Shown here: positions 16,766 to 24,786 of the stretch, one piece after another | How the letters are laid out: the number at the start of each line of letters is the position of its first letter | Position numbering within the stretch: position 1 is the stretch's first letter | Assembly (NCBI GenBank): GCA_903831655.1 | Contig: CAIKYO010000297.1 | Span: 1 to 44,093, forward strand | Direction: 5' to 3' | Source: an uncultured Burkholderiales bacterium | GTDB taxonomy: Bacteria > Pseudomonadota > Gammaproteobacteria > Burkholderiales > Burkholderiaceae_C | Length of the DNA stretch: 44,093 nucleotides | Notes under the pieces: generated by a model | The model's input: the letters and a program-made list of their open reading frames with translations, nothing else | Database searches by the model: none | Told to the model about the DNA's origin: nothing | Translations under genes and position numbers: made by a program

Positions 16766-18468
16766 GCCGCACCGCCTTTCTTTTGTGCGCTCACATAACC
16801 CAATTCAAGGTCACGCTCAATGGCCTCTTTGCTCCTGAGCTTGGAGTCTCCCCATGCCCCTCCACCTGGCGTACTCAGGCGAACACGTTCACCCTTTTTA
16901 AGCCGAATGCCATTGGCTTTGGCGCCCATGGGCGGCTTGATCCATTGACCATTTTGTTGATATTCAAATACATTCAATGCTGCATTGCCCCCTTGTGCGA
17001 TCCCTTTGGGAGGCGATTTGGCGCGCTCGCCAAACACAAAGGCTTGAGCACTTTCTTCCAAGAGCTCAATTTCATAGACAGCACCAAGCCCGCCTCTGTG
17101 CTTGCCGATGCCAGCCGAGTCTGCCCTCAAGGCCCATTGCGTGAACCTCACCGGATAAGCTGCCTCCAAGATTTCCAAGGGCGGTATGGTGGCCGTTGAG
17201 ATGGGCGCGTTTCCATGACTGAGTCCGTCTCCTTGGTCGTGACCTCCGTGGCCTCCACCAAAAAAACTAAACATTACCCAAGGCTGACCTTTCCTTTTGG
17301 CATCACTTCTTTGTCCTGCGATGGACAATGCATTGATGGTGCCATAGGCGTGCGCCACAGCCAGCGAGGGGTTGGCCAAGGCCATTGCGCTGAAAATGAC
17401 ATCAATCATTCTCAAAATGGTCTCTGTGTATCCACCCACAGGCTTGGGGCGGTGCGCACTGATGACGAGTCCATCTGGAATCACAAACTCCACAGCATCC
17501 AAGACTCCCGCATTGGCAGAGACGTCAGGAAAAATGTGTTTCAAGGCGACATAACAAGCGGCCACTGCTGTGGCGCGTGAAATGTTCACAGGACCAGCAC
17601 ATTGCGCAGAAGTTTTGGAGAAATCCAAAACCAGGCGATCGCCTTTGATGGTCATTTGCAGGGATATGTTGAGCAACTCATCGCTTACGCCATCGTTGTC
17701 CAAAACATCGGTGAAGTCGTACTGACCATCAGGCAAATCTGAAATGTGAGACTTCATCAACTGAAGCGTTCTGCGCCTGAGCTCACCAAAGGCAGTTTGC
17801 ACCATTTCCTCAGAATACTCTTCAAGCAAATCATCCAGCCTCTTGACCCCCAAATCGAGAGCCGCCAACTGAGCATTCAAGTCTCCCCACAAACTATCAG
17901 GCAAGCGGGTGTTGGCTCGCAAAATGGCCAAAACGTCTTGAACCAGCTCACCGCCTTGAACGATTCGAACCGGTGGAATTTGAACCGCCTCTTGCCAGCA
18001 CTCGGTTGCGACAGGGTTGTAGTTACCTGGAACGGCTCCTCCCACATCGTGCCAATGGGCAGCGGAGGCCAAGAAGCAAAAGAGCTTTCCGCCCCTAAAG
18101 TAAGGCCTCACCAACTTAAAGTCATTGGCATGTGTTCCTCCCTCGTAGGGGTCGTTAAAGAGCCAGGTATCGCCTTGACTCATTCCGCCTCGCTCTGCGG
18201 CAACACCTTGTGCCGAGCGAACGGCAAAAGCCATCACGCCCACAAAGATGGGCAACCCAGATTTACCTTGGACCAAAGTGTCACCACTTTGCGCGTCATA
18301 CAAACCATGACATGCATCATGTGCCTCAGCGATGATGGGATTAAAAGCACTTCGATACAGTGTGGCGTCCATTTCATCGGCGATTTGCTCAAGCCGCCCC
18401 TTCAAGACCGCCAACGTCACAGGGTCCATGCCATGAGCGTCACCTGATTGATTTAAATTGTGTTGCAT
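16762..18468 (-). CDS. hyuB: HyuB, hydantoinase/oxoprolinase family subunit B
   Basis: HyuB is the partner of HyuA. The 568-residue protein starts with DPVTLAVLKGRLEQIADEM and contains the family blocks GDTWLFNDPYEGGTHANDF, HWHDVGG and GGYTETILRM. It ends with the glycine-rich STPGGGAWGD typical of the C terminus. It lies 34 bp after the LeuD-like gene and overlaps hyuA by 4 bp (ATGA). A second Met at residue 14 (MDPVT) is an alternative start; no strong Shine-Dalgarno distinguishes the two. It is shorter than acetone carboxylase alpha, which argues for hydantoinase-type chemistry. Confidence 0.95.
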   Translation of the reverse strand: MQHNLNQSGDAHGMDPVTLAVLKGRLEQIADEMDATLYRSAFNPIIAEAHDACHGLYDAQSGDTLVQGKSGLPIFVGVMAFAVRSAQGVAAERGGMSQGDTWLFNDPYEGGTHANDFKLVRPYFRGGKLFCFLASAAHWHDVGGAVPGNYNPVATECWQEAVQIPPVRIVQGGELVQDVLAILRANTRLPDSLWGDLNAQLAALDLGVKRLDDLLEEYSEEMVQTAFGELRRRTLQLMKSHISDLPDGQYDFTDVLDNDGVSDELLNISLQMTIKGDRLVLDFSKTSAQCAGPVNISRATAVAACYVALKHIFPDVSANAGVLDAVEFVIPDGLVISAHRPKPVGGYTETILRMIDVIFSAMALANPSLAVAHAYGTINALSIAGQRSDAKRKGQPWVMFSFFGGGHGGHDQGDGLSHGNAPISTATIPPLEILEAAYPVRFTQWALRADSAGIGKHRGGLGAVYEIELLEESAQAFVFGERAKSPPKGIAQGGNAALNVFEYQQNGQWIKPPMGAKANGIRLKKGERVRLSTPGGGAWGDSKLRSKEAIERDLELGYVSAQKKGGAA

Positions 18469-18502
18469 AAGATGTGAAAATTAATAAATCTCTAAGGATG
18501 GA

Positions 18503-19000
18503 TCAGGTGTTTTTCATTTTTAGTTTCAAGACATTCATCAGTCCCTTTTGCTCAACCATGTCCATGAGGAAGTCGGGAATGGGCTCGCATGCCAAAGCCT
18601 CTCCATTGAGCTTTTGAAGCCTTTGCCCCTCCAAGACCACGAGCTCGCCATCTTGGAGCTCCTCGGCCCTTGGGCAGGTGAGCAAAAGCAATCCTAGATT
18701 AAATGCATTTCTAAAAAATAGCCCACTGAAAGATGGGGCTATCACAGCTTTCACGCCCAAGTGCACCAACAAACACGCGGCTTGTTCACGTGAGGATCCA
18801 ACACCAAAACCCTGACCTGCAACCATGACATCACCGGGTTTGACTTCAGATGCAAACTCTGAGCGAACGGACTCCAGTACATGTTTTGCAATGACCTCAA
18901 TGGTGTACTTCATGTACGCGCCTGGGGCCAAGGTATCGGTGTCAATTTGGGAGCCAAATTTCCAGACCCGTGAAGGCGATATTGAATTCAAGGTGCTCAT
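18503..19000 (-). CDS. LeuD-like hydratase small subunit (aconitase swivel domain)
   Basis: This 165-residue protein is the swivel-domain subunit of a two-part aconitase-family hydro-lyase. The family features seen are the start KFGSQIDTDTLAPGAYM and the signature GQGFGVGSSREQAA with APSFSGLFFRNAFNLGLLLL. The Ser-Arg of GSSREQA binds the substrate carboxylate. The start ATG overlaps the LeuC-like stop by 4 bp. Relatives include the small subunits of isopropylmalate dehydratase, maleate/citraconate hydratase and dimethylmaleate hydratase (DmdB). With no leuB or leuA here and a catabolic context, a hydratase of a catabolic intermediate is more likely than leucine synthesis. That is inference from context. 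Confidence 0.88.
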   Translation of the reverse strand: MSTLNSISPSRVWKFGSQIDTDTLAPGAYMKYTIEVIAKHVLESVRSEFASEVKPGDVMVAGQGFGVGSSREQAACLLVHLGVKAVIAPSFSGLFFRNAFNLGLLLLTCPRAEELQDGELVVLEGQRLQKLNGEALACEPIPDFLMDMVEQKGLMNVLKLKMKNT

Positions 19001-20271
19001 GCCAAGACCTCACGAACATCGGTGATCACACCCCGAAGCGCGCTGGCCGCCACGGTCCAAGGTGAACCCAAAAACACTTGCACACTGGCAGGCCCCATTC
19101 GAGCTTTGAAGTTGCGTGCAGTGCTGGACATGACCGTTTGCCCCTCGTCAAATGTTGCGCCATAACCAGCACAAGCACCACAAGAATTGGGCAATACCAC
19201 CGCACCAGCTTCAACCAAGGACTGCATCACCCCTTCACGCTCAGCTTGTTGTTGATCCCTTAGACTTGCAGGGGCCACCATCAACTTAACGGTTGAACTG
19301 ATTTTTTTACCTTTGAGCACTTGAGCTGCTGCTCGCAAGTCTTCGAGCTTGGCGCCTGTACAAGCTCCGATGTAGGCCACATCAATGCTTTGCCCCACAT
19401 GTTCACCAACATCTTTGGTGTTGGCCGGGGAATGGGGAGCAGCGACCTGGGGAGCCAAGTGGCTCGCATCAAAATCAAAACATCTTTGTTGAGCACCCTC
19501 ATCGGTGTGCCACCAATGCAAGTCCTCCAATTGATCTTGCCTGACACCAACGCCCATTAAATATTCTTTTGTGATTTCATCCGCAGCGATCAAACCAGCT
19601 TGTGCGCCCAACTCAGCACTCATGTTGGTGAGCGTCATGCGCTCTTGCATGCCCAGTGCCCTCACCGCGGGCCCCGCGAACTCAACCGCTTGGTACTCAC
19701 CACCATTCATCCCCAAAGTGGCAACCATGTGCAAGGCCATGTCCTTCGCACAGACCCCCTTTTGAAGGGTCCCAGACCAATTCATTTGAAGCGTCTGGGG
19801 CACTTTGAGCCAAATCTCACCTGTGACCACCACCCCCAACATCTCAGTGGCTCCAATGCCAAACATATAGCAACCAAATGCGCCTCCGGTGGGCGAATGA
19901 GAATCGCCTCCGACACAAAAAAGGCCCGGCCTTAAATGCCCCCGCTCTGGGAGAACGACGTGGCAGATGCCCTCAGAGTCGATCACGTGAGGCAATTTCC
20001 ATTCTTGAGCCACCTTGCGTGTGATGTGAACGATTTGCTCAGAGTCCGCATCTCTTGCTGGAACATAATGATCCAGGACCAAAACAACTTTGTTTTTATC
20101 CCAAATTTTTGCCCCCAGTTCCTTGAGCCATGGATCGAGTCTTCTGGGGCCTGAGGAATCATGGAACATGGCCAAATCCACCGCACAGTTGACGATTTCA
20201 CCTGGAACGACCAGGGAGCGTGAAGAAGCTTTGGCAATGATTTTTTGCGCCAAGGTTTGAGCTTGTTTCAT
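18997..20271 (-). CDS. LeuC-like hydratase large subunit ([4Fe-4S] aconitase family)
   Basis: This 424-residue aconitase-family catalytic subunit would hydrate or dehydrate an unsaturated di- or tricarboxylate using a [4Fe-4S] cluster. Likely cluster ligands are Cys304 (GACTGAKLEDL), Cys364 and Cys367 (NSCGACAGYG). Other family motifs are VLDHYVPARD, GGDSHSPTGGAFG and the end segment STARNFKARMG. The cluster loop GACTGAK differs from the GSCTNGR usual in leucine-pathway LeuC, which points to a divergent paralogue. Its stop overlaps the LeuD-like start, and its start overlaps the stop of the receptor gene, both by 4 bp. Dimethylmaleate hydratase DmdA and maleate hydratase are plausible relatives. 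Confidence 0.89.
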   Translation of the reverse strand: MKQAQTLAQKIIAKASSRSLVVPGEIVNCAVDLAMFHDSSGPRRLDPWLKELGAKIWDKNKVVLVLDHYVPARDADSEQIVHITRKVAQEWKLPHVIDSEGICHVVLPERGHLRPGLFCVGGDSHSPTGGAFGCYMFGIGATEMLGVVVTGEIWLKVPQTLQMNWSGTLQKGVCAKDMALHMVATLGMNGGEYQAVEFAGPAVRALGMQERMTLTNMSAELGAQAGLIAADEITKEYLMGVGVRQDQLEDLHWWHTDEGAQQRCFDFDASHLAPQVAAPHSPANTKDVGEHVGQSIDVAYIGACTGAKLEDLRAAAQVLKGKKISSTVKLMVAPASLRDQQQAEREGVMQSLVEAGAVVLPNSCGACAGYGATFDEGQTVMSSTARNFKARMGPASVQVFLGSPWTVAASALRGVITDVREVLA

Positions 20272-21299
20272 TCTGGCTTGGCTCCAGAGAACTTAACCAC
20301 CTCACTCCAGCGAACGATATCGGCTTGCACGAATTTGGCAAATTCCTGGGGTGAGTTTCCAACAGGTGAAGCCCCTTCGGCCTCGATTCGCTTTTTAACC
20401 TCAGGCGATTGAACCGCCCAAATAGCTGCTTCACTGAGGCGCTTTAAAACCTCTGGCGACATCTTGGCAGGTCCAAAAAGGCCAAACCAGGCATTGGACT
20501 CAAATCCAGGCAAGGTCTCTGAAATACTTGGAACCTCGGGGAATTCGGGAAGCCTCTTGAGCGAGGTCACAGCCAGTGGCTTTAATTTTCCAATTGCAAT
20601 GTACTGCTTGGCATTTCCTATGTTGGCAAACATCATCTGCACTTGGCCTGCCAAGACATCTTGAATCGCAGGAGCCGTTCCACGGTAGGGGATGTCAACG
20701 ATGTCAACGCCCGCTTTCATCTTGAAGGCGTCCCCTGCCAAGTGCAATGAAGACCCCATCGCTCCCACTGCAAAATTCAATTGATTGGGCTTTTTCTTGG
20801 CCAATGCGATCAACTCTGACAAGTTGTTAGCAGGCAAGGAGGGATGAGCCACCAAAATAGAGGGCGAGGTCGAAACCATGGTGATGGGTGTGAAGTCTTT
20901 CACGGGATCAAATGGCAAGCGAGGATAAAGACTTGCGTTGATGGCGTGAGAGGTAAAACTCATGAGCAAGGTGTTTCCATCAGGCTCAGCGCGGGCCACC
21001 GCCTCAGCTGCCAAGTTGCCACCTGCACCCGTTTTATTTTCAATCAACACCGTCTTGGAGAGTGCCTGTCCTAGGGCTTGCGCCAAGGCTCGGGCCATCG
21101 TGTCGGTGGTGCCACCGGCTGGTGCACCCACCAAAATTCGAACGGGAGAGGTCTCAGAATGAGCGCCCAATGCGAGTCCCAACGAAAGCAAAATGAACAT
21201 CGACACACGGACGCATACACCCATGAAAGCATTGTTTTTTCCTCCAGGGCTTGAAGGGCTAGTAAACGCTTGGAATTGATTAACAAAAATTTGAAACAT
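20268..21299 (-). CDS. Bug/TctC-family periplasmic solute receptor
   Basis: This is a tripartite tricarboxylate transporter receptor (Bug family), which binds organic acids and similar solutes in the periplasm. After a hydrophobic segment (MFILLSLGLALGAHS) the mature part has the family block PVRILVGAPAGGTTDTMARALAQAL. It continues with ENKTGAGGNLAAEAVARAEPDGNTLL and a C-terminal EGASPVGNSPQEFAKFV. I chose the ATG at 21299 because GAGG lies 5 bases upstream. Met at 21224 would give a shorter, more usual signal peptide, with GGAGG rather far (16 nt) upstream. No tctA or tctB membrane genes are in the window. It sits between livF and the LeuC-like gene, coupled to the latter. Confidence 0.92.
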   Translation of the reverse strand: MFQIFVNQFQAFTSPSSPGGKNNAFMGVCVRVSMFILLSLGLALGAHSETSPVRILVGAPAGGTTDTMARALAQALGQALSKTVLIENKTGAGGNLAAEAVARAEPDGNTLLMSFTSHAINASLYPRLPFDPVKDFTPITMVSTSPSILVAHPSLPANNLSELIALAKKKPNQLNFAVGAMGSSLHLAGDAFKMKAGVDIVDIPYRGTAPAIQDVLAGQVQMMFANIGNAKQYIAIGKLKPLAVTSLKRLPEFPEVPSISETLPGFESNAWFGLFGPAKMSPEVLKRLSEAAIWAVQSPEVKKRIEAEGASPVGNSPQEFAKFVQADIVRWSEVVKFSGAKPE

Positions 21300-21321
21300 A
21301 CTCACCTCAAAAATTCAGGGG

Positions 21322-22035
21322 TTAAACACCCAGATAAGCTTTTCGCATGGCATCACTGGCCAACAATTCACTTGGAACGCCTTCAAATTTGATGATGCCG
21401 TTTTCAAGCACATAAGCTCGCTCGGCAATTTCCAAGGATTGACCCACATTTTGTTCCACCAATAATATGGACAGACCCGAGGCCCTCAAGCGCTCAATCA
21501 AGTCAAACATCTCTTGAACCAACTTGGGAGACAAGCCCAGGGAAGGCTCATCCAAAATCAGCAACCTGGGCTCCGACATCAGTGCTCGACCAATCGCAAG
21601 CATTTGCTGCTCACCTCCACTCATGGTCCCAGCCAGTTGATTCATGCGCTCCTGAAGACGGGGAAAGATCTCTAAAACCTTGGCCTTGTTGGCGCGCAAA
21701 TTAGGAGCACCTCGCTCATAGGCACCCAAGTTCAAATTTTCTGAAACACTGAGATCTGGGAAAACCTTTCTACCCTCTGGCACTTGAATCAATCCAGCTT
21801 GCACAATTTTCGTATAGTGCGCATGACTCAAATCTTGACCGCCAAAGATCACTTGACCTGATTTGTTCGATAAGAGACCGCACAGCGCATGGTTAAGTGT
21901 TGTTTTTCCTGCCCCGTTACTGCCCAAAAGTGCAACGAGCTCGCCCTCATTCACTTGCAAGCTGATACCACGCAAAATTTCTACCGAGCCATAACCCGCC
22001 CTCAGCTCTCGCACTTCTAAGATAGGTGACTTCAT
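21322..22035 (-). CDS. livF: LivF-type ABC transporter ATP-binding protein
   Basis: This is one of the two ATPases of a branched-chain amino acid-type (HAAT) ABC importer. Walker A GSNGAGKT is at residues 38-45, the ABC signature is TMSGGEQQMLAIGRAL, Walker B is LLILDEPSLGLSP, and the H-loop is followed by VEQNVGQSLEIA. Its 237 residues are typical of LivF. The start overlaps the livG stop by 4 bp. In this operon the transporter may carry an amide, acid or cyclic compound rather than leucine; Liv-type importers have broad ranges. Confidence 0.93.
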   Translation of the reverse strand: MKSPILEVRELRAGYGSVEILRGISLQVNEGELVALLGSNGAGKTTLNHALCGLLSNKSGQVIFGGQDLSHAHYTKIVQAGLIQVPEGRKVFPDLSVSENLNLGAYERGAPNLRANKAKVLEIFPRLQERMNQLAGTMSGGEQQMLAIGRALMSEPRLLILDEPSLGLSPKLVQEMFDLIERLRASGLSILLVEQNVGQSLEIAERAYVLENGIIKFEGVPSELLASDAMRKAYLGV

Positions 22036-22787
22036 GTTGTCTCCTTTTGAGCGAAACGCTTGAGTTTTTGTGCAGTACCCTGCCCCAAGTAAGCCTCAAT
22101 CACCGAGGGATCTTGCGTGACCTCGTGCGGCAAACCCTTTGAGATCAATTGCCCTTGGGAAAGCACCCAAACGTACTGGGCCAAACTCATCACCGCTTGC
22201 ATGACATGCTCAATCATCAACACGCTCACCCCACTGTCACAAATCCTTTGAATGACAGGAAGCATGTCTTGAATTTCTTGAGGGTTGAGCCCAGCAAGCA
22301 CCTCGTCCAAAAGCAAGAGCTTGGGTCGAGTTGCAAGCGCTCTGGCCAACTCCAATCGTTTGCGACCCGCAACTGTGAGCTCTCCAGCTTTTTGATCAAA
22401 AATACCTGACAGTCCCACTTGAGAGGTGACCTCTCTCGCCCTGGACAGGGCCTCTTTGCGGGATGCACAATGCAAGTGAGCGCCCACGGCCACGTTCTCA
22501 CCTACCGTTTGGGCAGCAAAGGGCTGCACGATTTGAAACGTTCGCGTGAGTCCTGCAGCTGCTCTTGCGTAGGGGCTCAAAGAGGTTATGTCTTGACCCG
22601 CCAATTCCACGCGCCCCAAATCGGGCTTCACGAAACCGGAAATGATTGAGAAAAAAGTGGTCTTCCCTGCTCCATTGGGGCCAATCAATGCACCCAGAGT
22701 CCCTTGCTCAAGCTCAAGACTCACGCCTTGCACAGCCTTTAATCCACCAAAGGAGACGCTCACATCTTCTACATTGAGTAGCTTCAC
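22032..22787 (-). CDS. livG: LivG-type ABC transporter ATP-binding protein
   Basis: This is the second ATPase of the Liv-type importer. Walker A GPNGAGKT is at residues 36-43. The segment preceding Walker B reads LTVAGRKRLELARAL in place of a strict LSGGQ, a variant I recall in many LivG proteins. Walker B is LLLLDEVLAGLNP. The longer insert with ITSLSPYARAAAGLTRTFQI between Walker A and the signature is typical of LivG and separates it from LivF. Its 251 residues are usual. It follows livM by 11 bp and overlaps livF by 4 bp. Confidence 0.93.
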   Translation of the reverse strand: MKLLNVEDVSVSFGGLKAVQGVSLELEQGTLGALIGPNGAGKTTFFSIISGFVKPDLGRVELAGQDITSLSPYARAAAGLTRTFQIVQPFAAQTVGENVAVGAHLHCASRKEALSRAREVTSQVGLSGIFDQKAGELTVAGRKRLELARALATRPKLLLLDEVLAGLNPQEIQDMLPVIQRICDSGVSVLMIEHVMQAVMSLAQYVWVLSQGQLISKGLPHEVTQDPSVIEAYLGQGTAQKLKRFAQKETT

Positions 22788-22798
22788 GATTTCTTCCC

Positions 22799-23785
22799 TT
22801 AAGAATTCAGCTTGGAATCAACGGCAATCCCGCCTCTTGACTCAGGCTTGGAGCTCAGTGAAGAGAACAAGCCAATCAAACCCTTTGGTAAAAACATGAT
22901 GATCGCGATCAGCAACGACCCATAAACGACCATATTGATTCCTGGTAATTCGCCCAAGAAATTACGCGTCAAACTCGATAACAATTCGAGTGCAAATGCA
23001 CCAAGCACCGGCCCCCACAACGTTCCCATTCCACCCACAATGGCACCCACCAAAGCAGCCACTGAAGTATGAGCGCCGTATGCGAGGTTGGGGTCTATGT
23101 ACTGAAAGACTTGTACATAAAAGCACCCTGCAGCACCCATTAGAGCCGCAGAGATGGAAATAGCGAAAAACTTGACCTTGAGCGGATTGACACCCAAAGC
23201 CTTTGCCGCATCTTCATTATCTCGGACTGCTTGCAAATATGCACCGAGTCGAGAATTCTTCAACCAAAGCGTGATTGCCAATGCAATCACATTCATCGAG
23301 AGAATTAACTCTATGAAGCCGGTTTTTGATGAGAACTGCATGTTGCTAAAAGACTCCGACAAAGGAAGCATCAAACCAACACCAGCGCCGGTAATCGAAC
23401 TCGACAAAGAAAGGATTCGAAATACCTCAGCAAACGCCAAGGTAATGAGAGCGAAGTAAGAGCCCCTCAGACCGTAGCGAAAAGAAATCCAACCCAAAAC
23501 GCCACCCAAAAGGGAAGAAATAGAAATTGCAAGTGCAAGTGCAACCCAAGGATTCACACCATATTGGATTTGAAAAATTGCTTGGGCGTATGCGCCCGTT
23601 CCAAAAAAGAGGGCATGGCCGAAGGACAACTGCCCCCCAAACCCACCCAAGATGTTCCATGACTGGGACATCAAACAAGCAAAAAGCGCCATCATGAGTG
23701 CATTAAGTAAGACGCCAGAATGGGTGAACACAGGCAGACACGCAAAGCCAACGGCGAATAGGACGATCAACCTAAAATCTTTCAT
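22799..23785 (-). CDS. livM: LivM-type ABC transporter permease
   Basis: This 328-residue inner-membrane permease pairs with LivH. Hydrophobic segments alternate through the whole sequence (about eight to nine spans by eye), beginning with LIVLFAVGFACLPV. The family-conserved loop NLGGFGGQLSFGHALFFG-like sequence lies near residue 47, and the EAA-like loop around AVRDNEDAAKALGVNPLKVKFFA contacts the ATPases. The start overlaps the livH stop by 4 bp. Confidence 0.93.
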   Translation of the reverse strand: MKDFRLIVLFAVGFACLPVFTHSGVLLNALMMALFACLMSQSWNILGGFGGQLSFGHALFFGTGAYAQAIFQIQYGVNPWVALALAISISSLLGGVLGWISFRYGLRGSYFALITLAFAEVFRILSLSSSITGAGVGLMLPLSESFSNMQFSSKTGFIELILSMNVIALAITLWLKNSRLGAYLQAVRDNEDAAKALGVNPLKVKFFAISISAALMGAAGCFYVQVFQYIDPNLAYGAHTSVAALVGAIVGGMGTLWGPVLGAFALELLSSLTRNFLGELPGINMVVYGSLLIAIIMFLPKGLIGLFSSLSSKPESRGGIAVDSKLNS

Positions 23786-24654
23786 CGTTTGGCTCCAAAA
23801 AGACCTTGAGGCCGAATCAACAAAACGATAATGAACAGAATAAAAATACCAACTTGACCTAAGGAGTCCCCCAAAAAGAGCCCTCCCAATGACTCCACCA
23901 CGCCGATGAGCAAACCACCCACCACGGCTCCGGCAAAACTACCCATACCGCCCAGCACCACCACTGTGAAGGCGACGAGCACAAACCCGCCCCCAACACC
24001 AGGATTAACGTAATAAGCGGGCAACAAAAAACAAGCTGCAGCGCCTAAACAAGCCAACCCAATTCCAAAACTCATGGCATAGACATGCTCAACATCTATA
24101 CCCATTAAGCGAGCACCTTGTTTTTCTTTGGCGACGGCGCGAATGGCCAATCCAATTTTTGTGTATTTCATCATTGCGATGAGCAACAATGACATGCAAG
24201 CAGCGCCCAAGCAAGCAATGATTTTAGGCAACGCAATCATGGCTGGACCCACTGCAACGGTTGTGAGTGTGTAGGCAGTTTCAATGTTTCGGGTATCGGA
24301 TTTAAAAAACAGCAGAGCTAAATTTTCAAGAACAATGGACAAGCCCAAAGTCACCAACAAAATATTTTCATCCTTACCATGACTGGCCCTGTCGATGACC
24401 AAGCGCTGCAAAGCGTAGCCAAGAACAAACATACCTGGCACCATTAGAACCAATGCCCAATAGGGATCCAGCCCCAAATTCACTTTTAAAAAGTAAACAC
24501 CATACAAGGCAAGCATCAGTGCCGCACCATGCGCGAAATTGATGATGTGGAGAACCCCATAAATGAGCGTCAACCCAAGGGCAATCAAGATGTAAACAGC
24601 CCCAGAGGTTAACCCATTGAGAAGGGATGAATAAATAATAGCTACGTCAAACAT
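23782..24654 (-). CDS. livH: LivH-type ABC transporter permease
   Basis: This 290-residue inner-membrane permease is largely hydrophobic. The conserved N-terminal block LLNGLTSGAVYILIALGLTLIYG leads into HIINFAHGAALML, the LivH signature. The cytoplasmic coupling loop contains AIRAVAKEKQGARLMGIDVEHVYAMSF. It is the first permease gene after livK, separated by 132 bp with a hairpin, and overlaps livM by 4 bp. Confidence 0.94.
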   Translation of the reverse strand: MFDVAIIYSSLLNGLTSGAVYILIALGLTLIYGVLHIINFAHGAALMLALYGVYFLKVNLGLDPYWALVLMVPGMFVLGYALQRLVIDRASHGKDENILLVTLGLSIVLENLALLFFKSDTRNIETAYTLTTVAVGPAMIALPKIIACLGAACMSLLLIAMMKYTKIGLAIRAVAKEKQGARLMGIDVEHVYAMSFGIGLACLGAAACFLLPAYYVNPGVGGGFVLVAFTVVVLGGMGSFAGAVVGGLLIGVVESLGGLFLGDSLGQVGIFILFIIVLLIRPQGLFGAKR

Positions 24655-24672
24655 GCGCCTGAACTCATGGTA

Positions 24673-24701
24673 AATAAAGAGGCTTGCATTTTCAGCAAGC
24701 C
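24673..24701 (-). terminator. Hairpin between livK and livH
   Basis: On the minus strand a perfect 7-bp stem (GGCTTGC / GCAAGCC, 7-nt loop) is followed by TCTTTATTTA. A partial terminator between the receptor gene and the permease genes is common in ABC operons; it lets the receptor be made in excess. The T run is broken by A and C, so readthrough into livH is expected. Confidence 0.5.
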
Positions 24702-24786
24702 CCTAGAGATGAGAAAACTTAAAGCTCGAGAGTCAAATGCGTTGAAAGACCAACTACATCAAACCCTCGACTCTTGTGTTCAAGGC

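Noticed and set aside
14028-18468. Creatinine route: N-methylhydantoinase plus N-carbamoylsarcosine amidase
   Set aside because: The amidase candidate lacks the catalytic Cys, and the hydratase, lyase and flavoprotein genes have no role in that route. Kept only as a minor alternative.
18503-20271. Leucine biosynthesis isopropylmalate isomerase (leuCD)
   Set aside because: No leuA or leuB nearby, divergent cluster-loop motifs, and tight coupling to transport and hydantoinase genes.
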